The notes under the pieces: generated by a model | Told to the model about the DNA's origin: nothing | Database searches by the model: none | What the model saw: the letters and a program-made list of their open reading frames with translations, nothing else | In this document: in pieces, positions 1-5,685 of the stretch | Layout of the letters: each line of letters starts with the position of its first letter | Position numbering within the stretch: position 1 is the stretch's first letter | From: JAVBUZ01 sp031554725 | GTDB taxonomy: Bacteria; Bacillota; Clostridia; Lachnospirales; Lachnospiraceae | NCBI GenBank assembly: GCA_031554725.1 | Contig: JAVBUZ010000024.1 | Coordinates: forward strand, 1 to 5,690 | Direction of reading: 5' to 3' | DNA: 5,690 nucleotides | Program-made: the position numbers and the translations under genes

Positions 1-464
1 GTAACTTTGCAAAACATACTTTTATTTTTCTGGTAGCTTTGATAAATATAAGTTATCAGCATATATAAAATTCCTGCTGCTCCGAGAATCGTAAATACTC
101 CTGTGAATTTTGAATTCCATCCTCCAATTCGATTTATAACAAAGATAATTCCTCCTCCCATAAAAAAGGAATATCCAATAAGAATTTCCATTAACTTAAG
201 AAAAGCTTTAAAACTAACTGGTTTAAATGAAATGATTATCATAATACAACTAACTAAGACCGTACCAACAAGAAGATTTATTACTATTGGTACTACTGGA
301 ATAAAAAACGAACCACAATAAACTCCTGCTCCTAAGACTGCGCTTCCTATCATCCGTAAACGAGTGGCAGTACGTTTTACAGAATAGTTAACAAGCATTA
401 GAAGATACAAATTCATGACAAAATTTATAAAAAACAAATTGTCTATATAGAGTTCGTAATACAT
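1..464 (-). CDS. spoIIGA: SpoIIGA, sporulation sigma-E factor-processing peptidase (N-terminal part, cut by window edge)
   Basis: SpoIIGA is a membrane-embedded aspartic-type protease that removes the pro-sequence of pro-sigma-E in the mother cell after asymmetric septation. The frame opens at ATG 464 and stays open to base 1, giving 154 codons with no stop. The protein begins MYYELYIDNLFFINF and has about five hydrophobic segments (roughly residues 4-26, 38-55, 57-80, 90-110 and 122-143), matching the five-helix N-terminal half of the family. The FMGGGII stretch at about 101-107 resembles the same region of B. subtilis SpoIIGA. An AGGAGG site lies 9 nt upstream of the start. The C-terminal protease half, with its DSG-type catalytic aspartate, lies outside the window, so catalytic integrity cannot be judged. 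Position after ftsZ is typical of Firmicutes, where sigE and often sigG follow. Identification rests on hydropathy, recognisable sequence and synteny. Confidence 0.9.
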   Translation of the reverse strand, partial: MYYELYIDNLFFINFVMNLYLLMLVNYSVKRTATRLRMIGSAVLGAGVYCGSFFIPVVPIVINLLVGTVLVSCIMIIISFKPVSFKAFLKLMEILIGYSFFMGGGIIFVINRIGGWNSKFTGVFTILGAAGILYMLITYIYQSYQKNKSMFCKV

Positions 465-473
465 ATTTCACTC

Positions 474-479
474 CCTCCT
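474..479 (-). promoter_or_regulatory. Ribosome binding site of spoIIGA
   Basis: The minus strand reads AGGAGG here, 9 nt before ATG 464. It fixes the spoIIGA start and shows the open frame at the left edge is a real gene start. Confidence 0.85.
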
Positions 480-512
480 GGGCTTTAACTTACATTCGTT
501 ACCCTAAAAATG

Positions 513-545
513 ATTATAAGGGCAGGCTCTCAAGGATTTTGTCAT
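513..545 (-). promoter_or_regulatory. spoIIG promoter (sigma-A-like, long spacer)
   Basis: On the minus strand a perfect -10 hexamer TATAAT (513-518) is preceded by ATGACA (540-545), a 5/6 match to TTGACA, with a 21-bp spacer. Predicted transcription starts near 506, leaving a leader of about 42 nt before spoIIGA. The B. subtilis spoIIG promoter is known for an abnormally long spacer (22 bp) and needs phosphorylated Spo0A to be used by sigma-A polymerase. The same architecture here, before the same gene, supports the call. The start site itself is inferred. Confidence 0.7.
538..544 (-). promoter_or_regulatory. Probable Spo0A box overlapping the -35 region
   Basis: The minus strand reads TGACAAA, one mismatch from TGNCGAA, and it overlaps the -35 hexamer. 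In B. subtilis spoIIG the proximal Spo0A site also overlaps the -35 region and lets Spo0A-P contact sigma-A. This is a plausible proximal site, inferred from motif and placement. Confidence 0.45.
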
Positions 546-581
546 ATTTATTCTATGGGTTTGAAGTTTCTCGTGACTTCT

Positions 582-588
582 TTCGACA
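582..588 (-). promoter_or_regulatory. Spo0A box, upstream site
   Basis: The minus strand reads TGTCGAA, a perfect match to the 0A-box consensus TGNCGAA. It lies about 80 bp upstream of the predicted spoIIG transcription start, comparable to the distal Spo0A site of B. subtilis spoIIG. A 7-bp motif can occur by chance, so the weight comes from its position before spoIIGA. Confidence 0.65.
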
Positions 589-627
589 TCGTGCATATCA
601 TGTTTTTTGTTTTCTATGTTACTGTAT

Positions 628-753
628 TGAAATAAAGTTCCTTCGAGCAGGCGCTCTCGCTTAGTGAAAAACGTAGTGGCGCATAAGAGCGTACATGACA
701 CGCTCTAAACGCCAACGTTTTTCAAAACTGCTTTATCGGAATCTTTATTTTCA
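628..753. repeat. Large imperfect palindrome, copy 1 of a two-copy repeat family
   Basis: The two halves fold into a long hairpin. Pairs run from outside inward: TGAAATAAAG with CTTTATTTTCA (628-637/743-753, one bulge), GCAG with CTGC (647-650/728-731), GAAAAACGT with ACGTTTTTC (666-674/715-723), TGGCG with CGCCA (677-681/710-714) and AGAGCGT with ACGCTCT (686-692/700-706), closing a 7-nt loop. The left arm carries an extra GCGCTCTCGCTT segment that the right arm lacks, so the element has an orientation. Both arms resemble those of the copy at 881-1020. It could be a MITE-like or other intergenic palindromic element; no coding capacity or clear target-site duplication was seen. Confidence 0.75.
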
Positions 754-880
754 TTACAGCGTTGTAAAATAAGCAAAAATATATAATCCCTTAGCACTAT
801 TGCTCTATTTCAGTTAGAGGGTGAGTCAATTTGTTTAGTCTTTTTTTACATATCTGATTAAATGAAGCCACTGTGTAAGT
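754..880. other. AT-rich spacer between the two palindromic repeats, no gene seen
   Basis: No open frame with a ribosome binding site, tRNA-like fold or convincing terminator is visible. The only local structures are a weak CTCTA/TAGAG pairing near 811-827 and a small GCCACT/AGTGGC hairpin at 867-883. The second runs into the left end of the next repeat and could compete with its terminal stem. Confidence 0.5.
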
Positions 881-1020
881 GGCAAGAATAAAAATACAAT
901 TCCTGAGGGCAGTTTTGAAAAACGTCAGTACTTAAATTGTGTATTTTACAATTTTAGTACTGCTACGTTTTTCTTTAAGCGAAAGCGCCTGCCTGAAGGA
1001 ATGCTATCTTTATTCTTGCC
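881..1020. repeat. Large imperfect palindrome, copy 2, inverted relative to copy 1
   Basis: The element is bounded by a perfect 12-bp inverted repeat: GGCAAGAATAAA (881-892) and TTTATTCTTGCC (1009-1020). Inside it GGCAG pairs with CTGCC (908-912/989-993), GAAAAACGT with ACGTTTTTC (917-925/965-973), and a 14-bp arm at 927-940 with 948-961 (one mismatch) around a 7-nt loop. GCAGTTTTGAAAAACGT at 909-925 is identical to the minus strand of 715-731 in copy 1. The minus strand of 963-992 matches 647-676 of copy 1 at 27 of 30 positions. The extra arm segment is on the right here and on the left in copy 1, so the copies face opposite ways. Confidence 0.75.
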
Positions 1021-1051
1021 CTTCCATAATCCTTATTCTAATTATATACGT

Positions 1052-1081
1052 AAAAAAAGAGTGACTCTTACGAGTCACTCT
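1052..1081 (-). terminator. Intrinsic terminator of ftsZ
   Basis: A perfect 10-bp stem (1058-1067 with 1072-1081, arm AGAGTGACTC) closes a 4-nt loop. On the minus strand it is followed by a run of T residues (1052-1057). It lies about 95 bp past the ftsZ stop codon and should separate the division transcript from spoIIGA, which has its own promoter downstream. Confidence 0.92.
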
Positions 1082-1090
1082 CTTCATATA

Positions 1091-1118
1091 TCAAAATTTC
1101 GCTAACGCGACATTTTGA
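1091..1118. repeat. Stem-loop in the ftsZ 3' untranslated region
   Basis: TCAAAAT (1091-1097) pairs with ATTTTGA (1112-1118). After one mismatched pair, TCGC (1099-1102) pairs with GCGA (1107-1110) around a TAAC loop. It lies just ahead of the ftsZ terminator and would be transcribed as part of the ftsZ mRNA. It has no T-run of its own and so is not a second terminator. A role in mRNA stability is possible but inferred. Confidence 0.6.
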
Positions 1119-1120
1119 TT

Positions 1121-1172
1121 CGCGCACATTCGCCAAATGCTGCTTCGCATCGCTTGGCTCATTGTGTTCGCG
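1121..1172. repeat. GC-richer palindromic element directly after ftsZ
   Basis: Nested pairing runs CGCG/CGCG (1121-1124/1169-1172), CACA/TGTG (1125-1128/1163-1166), GCCAA/TTGGC (1132-1136/1154-1158) and ATGC/GCAT (1137-1140/1147-1150), with small internal loops. It starts 4 nt past the ftsZ stop codon and is clearly more GC-rich than the surrounding intergenic DNA. It looks like an intergenic palindromic repeat of the kind found after genes, but only one copy is present here, so repeat status is inferred. Confidence 0.55.
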
Positions 1173-1176
1173 TATA

Positions 1177-2346
1177 TTATTTACGTTGTAGGAAATCTGG
1201 AATTTTTAAAGATTTTTCTTCAACTGACGCTCTGATGTCTGCTGGTTTGTTAATTCCTGTAATTGGTTTTAAAGGCTGCACGGCTTGTCCAGGCGCTGTT
1301 GCCGTAAAAGGTTTATTTACAAGTGGGGTACTTCCTTTTAATGAAGTAGGTACTTTATATGTAAATCCTGTTCCCAAACGACTTGCAACGTTTGAAACAT
1401 CCTCAAGGCCTGTTGCAATAACTGTGATTGTACAGGTATCAGCCTTAGATGCATCATACATAGCACCAAAGATAATATTTACATCATCTCCTGCTAATTC
1501 TTGTACATAGCTTGCTGAATCTGATGAGTCAGAAAGTGTGATATCACCAGAAACGTTAACAAGTACATGTGATGCCCCTGTAACCGTAGTTTCAAGTAGT
1601 GGACTTTCCACTGCCATCTTAACAGCTTCGATAGCCTTGTCATCACCTTTTCCTGTACCTATACCAATGTGTGCAATACCTTTTTCCTTCATAACGGTCT
1701 GTACGTCCGCGAAGTCTAAGTTGATGATTGCAGGAACATTAATAAGGTCAGTAATACCTTGAACTGCTTGTTGAAGCACCTCGTCTGCTTTTTTGAGTGC
1801 TTCTGGCATAGTTGTTCTTCTATCTACGATTTCTAACAGCTTATCATTAGGAATAACAATAAGTGTATCTACATTTTCTTTAATTCTTTCAATTCCGTTG
1901 ATTGCATTCTGCATACGTGCTTTTGCTTCAAAACGAAATGGCTTTGTAACAACACCAACAGTCAAAATGCCCATGTCTTTGGCGATTTGAGCCACTACAG
2001 GCGCTGCACCGGTTCCTGTACCGCCGCCCATTCCGCATGTAACGAATACCATGTCGGCACCCTTTAATGCATTTGCAACATCTTCCGAACTTTCTTCGGC
2101 CGCTTTTTCACCGATTTCTGGCTTTGCACCAGCACCAAGTCCTTTAGTAAGCTTTTCACCAATTTGTAATAGTTTAGGAGCCTTACAAAGCTGTAATGCC
2201 TGTTTATCAGTATTTACACCTATAAATTCCACTCCATCAATACTTTCATCAATCATTCTATTTACAGCATTATTACCTGCACCACCAACACCTACTACGA
2301 TGATTTTTGCTGCGGCATCTGCGTCGTTTGTCTTAATCTCTAACAA
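1177..2346 (-). CDS. ftsZ: Cell division protein FtsZ
   Basis: FtsZ is the tubulin-like GTPase that polymerises into the cytoplasmic Z ring and organises the divisome. The 389-residue protein is of normal length. The N-terminal nucleotide-binding region has GVGGAGNNAVNRM at about 19-31, the tubulin signature GGGTGTG is at 107-113, and the T7 synergy loop NLDFAD is at 209-214, with D211 and D214 as the residues that complete GTP hydrolysis in the next subunit. After the globular domain (to about 330) comes a variable linker and a conserved C-terminal peptide, IPDFLQRK (382-389), the docking site for FtsA, SepF and similar partners. The start is TTG at 2346 with AGGAGG 8 nt upstream; the first internal ATG (residue 31) would cut into the nucleotide-binding fold. 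It has its own promoter and a terminator downstream. No ftsA adjoins it. Confidence 0.98.
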   Translation of the reverse strand: MLEIKTNDADAAAKIIVVGVGGAGNNAVNRMIDESIDGVEFIGVNTDKQALQLCKAPKLLQIGEKLTKGLGAGAKPEIGEKAAEESSEDVANALKGADMVFVTCGMGGGTGTGAAPVVAQIAKDMGILTVGVVTKPFRFEAKARMQNAINGIERIKENVDTLIVIPNDKLLEIVDRRTTMPEALKKADEVLQQAVQGITDLINVPAIINLDFADVQTVMKEKGIAHIGIGTGKGDDKAIEAVKMAVESPLLETTVTGASHVLVNVSGDITLSDSSDSASYVQELAGDDVNIIFGAMYDASKADTCTITVIATGLEDVSNVASRLGTGFTYKVPTSLKGSTPLVNKPFTATAPGQAVQPLKPITGINKPADIRASVEEKSLKIPDFLQRK

Positions 2347-2354
2347 AGGTAGTT

Positions 2355-2360
2355 CCTCCT
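2355..2360 (-). promoter_or_regulatory. Ribosome binding site deciding the TTG start of ftsZ
   Basis: AGGAGG on the minus strand lies 8 nt before TTG 2346. No in-frame ATG or GTG is available nearby, so the site supports a TTG start. Confidence 0.85.
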
Positions 2361-2397
2361 TATATCCCTTTTAAACTCCATTAAATTCATATAGACT

Positions 2398-2426
2398 ATC
2401 ATATAATTAATTCAACAAATTATCAA
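2398..2426 (-). promoter_or_regulatory. Sigma-A-type promoter of ftsZ
   Basis: On the minus strand TTGATA (2421-2426) and TATGAT (2398-2403) are separated by 17 bp, each a 5/6 match to consensus. Transcription would start near 2391, giving a leader of about 45 nt before ftsZ. It lies in the 122-bp gap after ftsQ, where no terminator is seen, so ftsZ is probably transcribed both from here and by read-through. Confidence 0.7.
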
Positions 2427-2468
2427 CACATTTTTTTCTAATAACCTTAAGTTTTTTGCTTAATAACA

Positions 2469-3212
2469 CTATTTCGGCTCAAAAGTAAATGTTTTTGTTG
2501 ACTCACTATAATTTGCTAAATTTAAAGTACCACTTTTTCCCTCTAAATCGGGGAAAAGGTTCTTTAGCAAAATTATTTTCTCGTTTAGTAGCTTGTCCGT
2601 TCCAAAAAGAACTTTAATCTCTTGAAAATAAATTGTCATCTCTTTTTTATCACTAAAATACATTCGCTCAGCAACTAGCTCGTACTTTTTTAGTGTCTTT
2701 GTCACCTCTAATATTTGATAAAAGACATCTGCATCTTTTACTGGAAGAGGCTCACCTACTACGATGTGATCAAAAACGAGCCCCGTTATTTTAGGTATCC
2801 CCCTTGTAATGACATTAGAGCTCTCTACTATGGTTCCTTCTTTATCAAAATACATATATCTTCCAAGATATTCTACATAACCTGCTAATGACTTTTCATA
2901 TACATTAATTCTTATGGTATTGTTGGTTAAAATCGATACATCCATTGCTGCCACAAAGGGCACATCCGTTCTTACTTTATTTTTGTACTTATGGGATAAA
3001 TACTGAGAATTGTCTCCTAAGGGGCCCGCCATAACAATTTCTTTTATTTCATCATTTGTATAGTGGAGGTTTCCATCTACATACACCGTTTCTACCTTAT
3101 AATAATCTAGGAAGTAGTAAATTCCTCCTAAGATTCCTGCAATTAGAATCAGTGGTATTAAAATTCCAGACCATTGCCTCTTCCTCTTAGGTTTATAATT
3201 CGTTCTATACAC
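2469..3212 (-). CDS. ftsQ: Cell division protein FtsQ/DivIB
   Basis: FtsQ/DivIB is a single-pass membrane protein that, with FtsL and DivIC/FtsB, links the Z ring to septal peptidoglycan synthesis. The 247-residue product has a short basic cytoplasmic tail (KPKRKRQ), one membrane helix at about 15-34, and an extracytoplasmic POTRA domain at about 39-106 beginning VETVYVDGNLHYTNDEI. The following beta domain carries the family pattern VYEKSLAGYVEYLGRYMYFD (104-123) and IPKITGL (139-145). The length fits the family. The start is GTG at 3212, inside the last codons of murA; the two genes overlap by 8 bp in different frames, which suggests translational coupling. AGGAG lies 12 nt upstream, slightly far. 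The C-terminal half is variable in this family, so function rests on topology, the POTRA region and dcw context. The name divIB is equally valid. Confidence 0.92.
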   Translation of the reverse strand: MYRTNYKPKRKRQWSGILIPLILIAGILGGIYYFLDYYKVETVYVDGNLHYTNDEIKEIVMAGPLGDNSQYLSHKYKNKVRTDVPFVAAMDVSILTNNTIRINVYEKSLAGYVEYLGRYMYFDKEGTIVESSNVITRGIPKITGLVFDHIVVGEPLPVKDADVFYQILEVTKTLKKYELVAERMYFSDKKEMTIYFQEIKVLFGTDKLLNEKIILLKNLFPDLEGKSGTLNLANYSESTKTFTFEPK

Positions 3213-4458
3213 TGTATATTCGCGCTCCTAACTCTCTCAAATCACGGCATATATTTACATAACCGCGTTCTATATAAGAACTGCCACTTATTATAGTTTC
3301 ACCCAAAGCTCCAAGACCTGCAATTACTAGGGCCGCTCCGCCTCTAAGCTCCTGCGCTACTACAGCTTCTCCATAAAGTCTTGTGACGCCTTCTATATAT
3401 GCAATTCTATCATTTTCTATCTTTATGTCTGCTCCCATCTTTATAAGCTCTGGTACAATCCGAAATCTATTTTCAAAAATAGTTTCTTCTACCGTACTAT
3501 GCCCTGTTGCCGACACCAGTACTGAGAGCAGGGGAGATTGTAAGTCTGTTGGAAATCCCGGATACACTAAGGTCTTTACGTAGTCTACTGCCTTTTTTAC
3601 TTCTGGTGCCTGAATATACAGACCTTGGCAAGTAGGCTGACACATGGTTCCCATCTTCTGTGCTACGGTAATTACTTCTTTCATTTGATCTACTGGAGCA
3701 CCTTCTAATAATACATTTCCGCCTGCTGAAATACAAGCAAATAAATAGGTTCCCGCAACAATACGATCACTTGGTATCTCATATTTTGCCCCTTTTAGTT
3801 CTTGAACACCTTCAATCACAAGATGGGACGTGCCTGTTCCGTCTATTTTTGCACCACAAGCCTTTAAATACTCGCACAGTGCTATTACTTCTGGCTCTGC
3901 AGCCGCACCCTGCAAATCAGTCGTTCCGTCTGCCAAAACTGCAGCTAGTATAATATTTTCGGTAGCTCCCACGCTGGGACAGGACAAGTCAATATTGGCT
4001 CCCTTTATTCCCGTGGTATAAGCATGTAGCTTGGTTTCGTCTTCTTCAAAAACAACATTCATTTTTTGAAGTGCTTCTATATGCAAATCCATAGGACGTT
4101 TTCCAATTACACATCCGCCAGGGTGTTCCATACTTGCGTATCCGCACCTACCCAAAAGTGCACCTAATAAAGTTAAAGAAGAGCGCATCCCCGTTACTGC
4201 TTCTCTTGGCATATTCCCAAGACAAACATCACCAGGATCAACTCGAACACTCGAATCTTCCCATTTCACATTACATCCCAAGCTTGTTAGCAGAGTCTGC
4301 ATATGATATACATCTGCTATCCTTGGGCAATTATGTAATGTGCTGCCATCCTTTGTCAATAATGTTGCTGCTAAGATAGGCAACGCTGCATTCTTAGAGC
4401 CCTGAATTTTTACCTGCCCTTGTAAAGGTATGCCGCCATGAATATGGATTGAACTCAA
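3205..4458 (-). CDS. murA: UDP-N-acetylglucosamine 1-carboxyvinyltransferase (MurA)
   Basis: MurA transfers enolpyruvate from PEP to UDP-GlcNAc, the first committed step of peptidoglycan synthesis, in the cytoplasm. The 417-residue protein has the usual length and two-lobed EPSP-synthase-like sequence. Visible active-site elements are SKNAALP with K22 and N23, MRSS with R92, the loop PGGCVIGKRP (113-122) holding catalytic cysteine C116, GFPTDLQ (301-307) with the general-base aspartate D305, and the C-terminal RGGAALVIAG and YIERGY segments. A cysteine rather than an aspartate in the loop predicts fosfomycin sensitivity of this enzyme. The start is TTG at 4458 with GAGGGT 8 nt upstream; the next ATG codons near the beginning are out of frame. 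It follows ftsW after 68 bp and overlaps ftsQ. Many Firmicutes have two MurA paralogues; which one this is cannot be told here. Confidence 0.97.
   Translation of the reverse strand: MSSIHIHGGIPLQGQVKIQGSKNAALPILAATLLTKDGSTLHNCPRIADVYHMQTLLTSLGCNVKWEDSSVRVDPGDVCLGNMPREAVTGMRSSLTLLGALLGRCGYASMEHPGGCVIGKRPMDLHIEALQKMNVVFEEDETKLHAYTTGIKGANIDLSCPSVGATENIILAAVLADGTTDLQGAAAEPEVIALCEYLKACGAKIDGTGTSHLVIEGVQELKGAKYEIPSDRIVAGTYLFACISAGGNVLLEGAPVDQMKEVITVAQKMGTMCQPTCQGLYIQAPEVKKAVDYVKTLVYPGFPTDLQSPLLSVLVSATGHSTVEETIFENRFRIVPELIKMGADIKIENDRIAYIEGVTRLYGEAVVAQELRGGAALVIAGLGALGETIISGSSYIERGYVNICRDLRELGARIYSV
3225..3229 (-). promoter_or_regulatory. Ribosome binding site of ftsQ, inside murA
   Basis: AGGAG on the minus strand lies within the murA coding end, 12 nt before GTG 3212. 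The spacing is longer than usual. No other start codon lies in frame between them, so initiation may rely partly on ribosomes finishing murA. Confidence 0.6.
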
Positions 4459-4466
4459 ATTTATAC

Positions 4467-4472
4467 ACCCTC
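4467..4472 (-). promoter_or_regulatory. Ribosome binding site deciding the TTG start of murA
   Basis: GAGGGT on the minus strand lies 8 nt before TTG 4458. The protein aligned from this TTG has the normal MurA N-terminus, with KNAALP at about residue 22. Confidence 0.7.
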
Positions 4473-4487
4473 ACGTTCTTTTCACCT

Positions 4488-4515
4488 ATTGTATCTTATG
4501 CGAAGGGTATATAAA
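4488..4515 (-). promoter_or_regulatory. Possible weak promoter between ftsW and murA
   Basis: On the minus strand TACAAT (4488-4493, 5/6) is preceded at 16 bp by TTTATA (4510-4515, 4/6). It lies in the 68-bp gap after ftsW and would give a leader of about 23 nt. The -35 is poor and AT-rich DNA gives such matches by chance. Read-through from ftsW is likely in any case. Confidence 0.3.
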
Positions 4516-4526
4516 TGTGTCTTGAG

Positions 4527-5678
4527 CTATATTTCTTTCAATTGGATTCGTTTTGCAACATTTAGAGCCAAGCCTATTTCTATCAAGAGGAACATTACCG
4601 ACGAACCTCCGTAGCTAATAAATGGCAATGAAATACCTGTATTTGGTATGGTATTTGTTACTACTGCGATATTTAAAATTACCTGAATCGCTATATGGCC
4701 TAACACACCCACTACAAGGAGTGCTCCAAATAAATCAGGCGCATTATTCGCGATAACCATAAGTCGCCATATTAACATCATAAACATAAGTATAATGGCA
4801 ATGGCTCCGAAAAGTCCTAGTTCTTCACAAATAATAGAGAAAATCATATCATTTTGTGCTTCTGGCAAAAAGCCAAGCTTTTGCATACTCTGCCCCAGTC
4901 CTTTTCCCCAAATGCCTCCTGAACCAATGGCATACAAGGCTTGCAAGGTCTGGAAGCCTTTTCCGCTGGCATAAGCCTCTGGATCAAGCCATGCAAGCAC
5001 ACGCTCCCCACGGAAATCCAACCCATCTGCTGGTGCCATATTTACAATGACATAAACCAGTAACGCAACCCCTGCAACTGCCGCAAGGCCCAAAACAATG
5101 AATTTTTTATAATCGGGACTGGCAACAAAAAGCATCAGTATGGCAATGCCCATAATAATAATTGCTGAACTCAAGTTGGTGGTAATTCTCCAAACCATTA
5201 AAACGATTGGTAGTGGCACAAGTAAAATAGCAAAAAATCCCTTGCTCGTTCTTATTCCTCTACCCATCTTACAAACTAAAACTGCTAAAAACAAAATCAT
5301 GGCAAGCTTCGCCACCTCCGATGGCTGTAAGGAAATACCGCCAATAATCAACCATCTTTTTGCGCCCTTGGTCTCTTTACCAAAGAACTTTACCAAAATC
5401 AGTAACGCAACCGAAACAACATATGCAAGTACCGCAAAGCGTTCCCAAAAATGATAGGGAATATTTGCCACAACAATCATCGCTATTAAGCCTAGGATCG
5501 TTGCAAATAATTGCTTTTTCAAATAATATGTAGAACTACCAAATTCCTGTGCCGCCTCATAGGAGCTTGTTGAATAAAGCATAACAAGGCCAAATCCAAG
5601 CAGAAATAATACTACAAATAACAAACTATAATCAAAGAAATATTCCGATTGTCCCCGTCTTTTTCTTTTACCTGCCAC
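4527..5678 (-). CDS. ftsW: FtsW/SpoVE-type SEDS peptidoglycan glycosyltransferase
   Basis: SEDS proteins polymerise lipid II into glycan strands and work with a cognate class B PBP; the dcw member acts at the septum. The 383-residue protein has a basic N-terminal tail (KRKRRGQ) and around ten hydrophobic segments. Family landmarks in order are KGAKRWL at 104-110, QPSE at 118-121, WLDPEAYASGKGFQ at 230-243, GSGGIWGKGLGQS at 252-264, LPEAQND at 271-277 with the probable catalytic aspartate D277, and LPFISYGGSS at 351-360. The start is GTG at 5678 with AGGAG 7 nt upstream at the window edge. The usual PDLG-like motif after the fourth helix reads TTNLSS (166-171). In B. subtilis the gene at this cluster position is the sporulation paralogue spoVE, so a role in vegetative division, spore cortex or both is possible; RodA is less likely given the context. 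Confidence 0.93.
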   Translation of the reverse strand: MAGKRKRRGQSEYFFDYSLLFVVLFLLGFGLVMLYSTSSYEAAQEFGSSTYYLKKQLFATILGLIAMIVVANIPYHFWERFAVLAYVVSVALLILVKFFGKETKGAKRWLIIGGISLQPSEVAKLAMILFLAVLVCKMGRGIRTSKGFFAILLVPLPIVLMVWRITTNLSSAIIIMGIAILMLFVASPDYKKFIVLGLAAVAGVALLVYVIVNMAPADGLDFRGERVLAWLDPEAYASGKGFQTLQALYAIGSGGIWGKGLGQSMQKLGFLPEAQNDMIFSIICEELGLFGAIAIILMFMMLIWRLMVIANNAPDLFGALLVVGVLGHIAIQVILNIAVVTNTIPNTGISLPFISYGGSSVMFLLIEIGLALNVAKRIQLKEI

Positions 5679-5685
5679 GTGATCA

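Noticed and set aside
103..321. A 72-codon plus-strand open frame
   Set aside because: It is antisense to the spoIIGA membrane domain, which has a clear start, ribosome binding site and recognisable protein sequence.
504..701. A 65-codon minus-strand open frame upstream of spoIIGA
   Set aside because: It runs through the spoIIG promoter, the Spo0A box and half of the palindromic repeat, has no good ribosome binding site, and its composition does not resemble a protein gene.
760..850. Possible small RNA with a TATAAT-like -10 near 781-786 and a T-run at 840-847
   Set aside because: No -35 at proper spacing (closest options are 14 or 19 bp) and no stable stem before the T-run.
628..1172. CRISPR array or tandem repeat array
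   Set aside because: The repeats are inverted palindromes with only two diverged copies, not regularly spaced direct repeats with unique spacers.
1115..1510. A 131-codon plus-strand open frame overlapping the 3' end of ftsZ
   Set aside because: It is antisense to the conserved ftsZ C-terminal coding region and the downstream palindromes; no ribosome binding site or family resemblance.
2438..2466. Possible terminator between ftsQ and ftsZ (TTAAG/CTTAA around a T-run)
   Set aside because: The stem is only about 5 AT-rich pairs, and the homopolymer is in the loop rather than after the stem in the direction of transcription.
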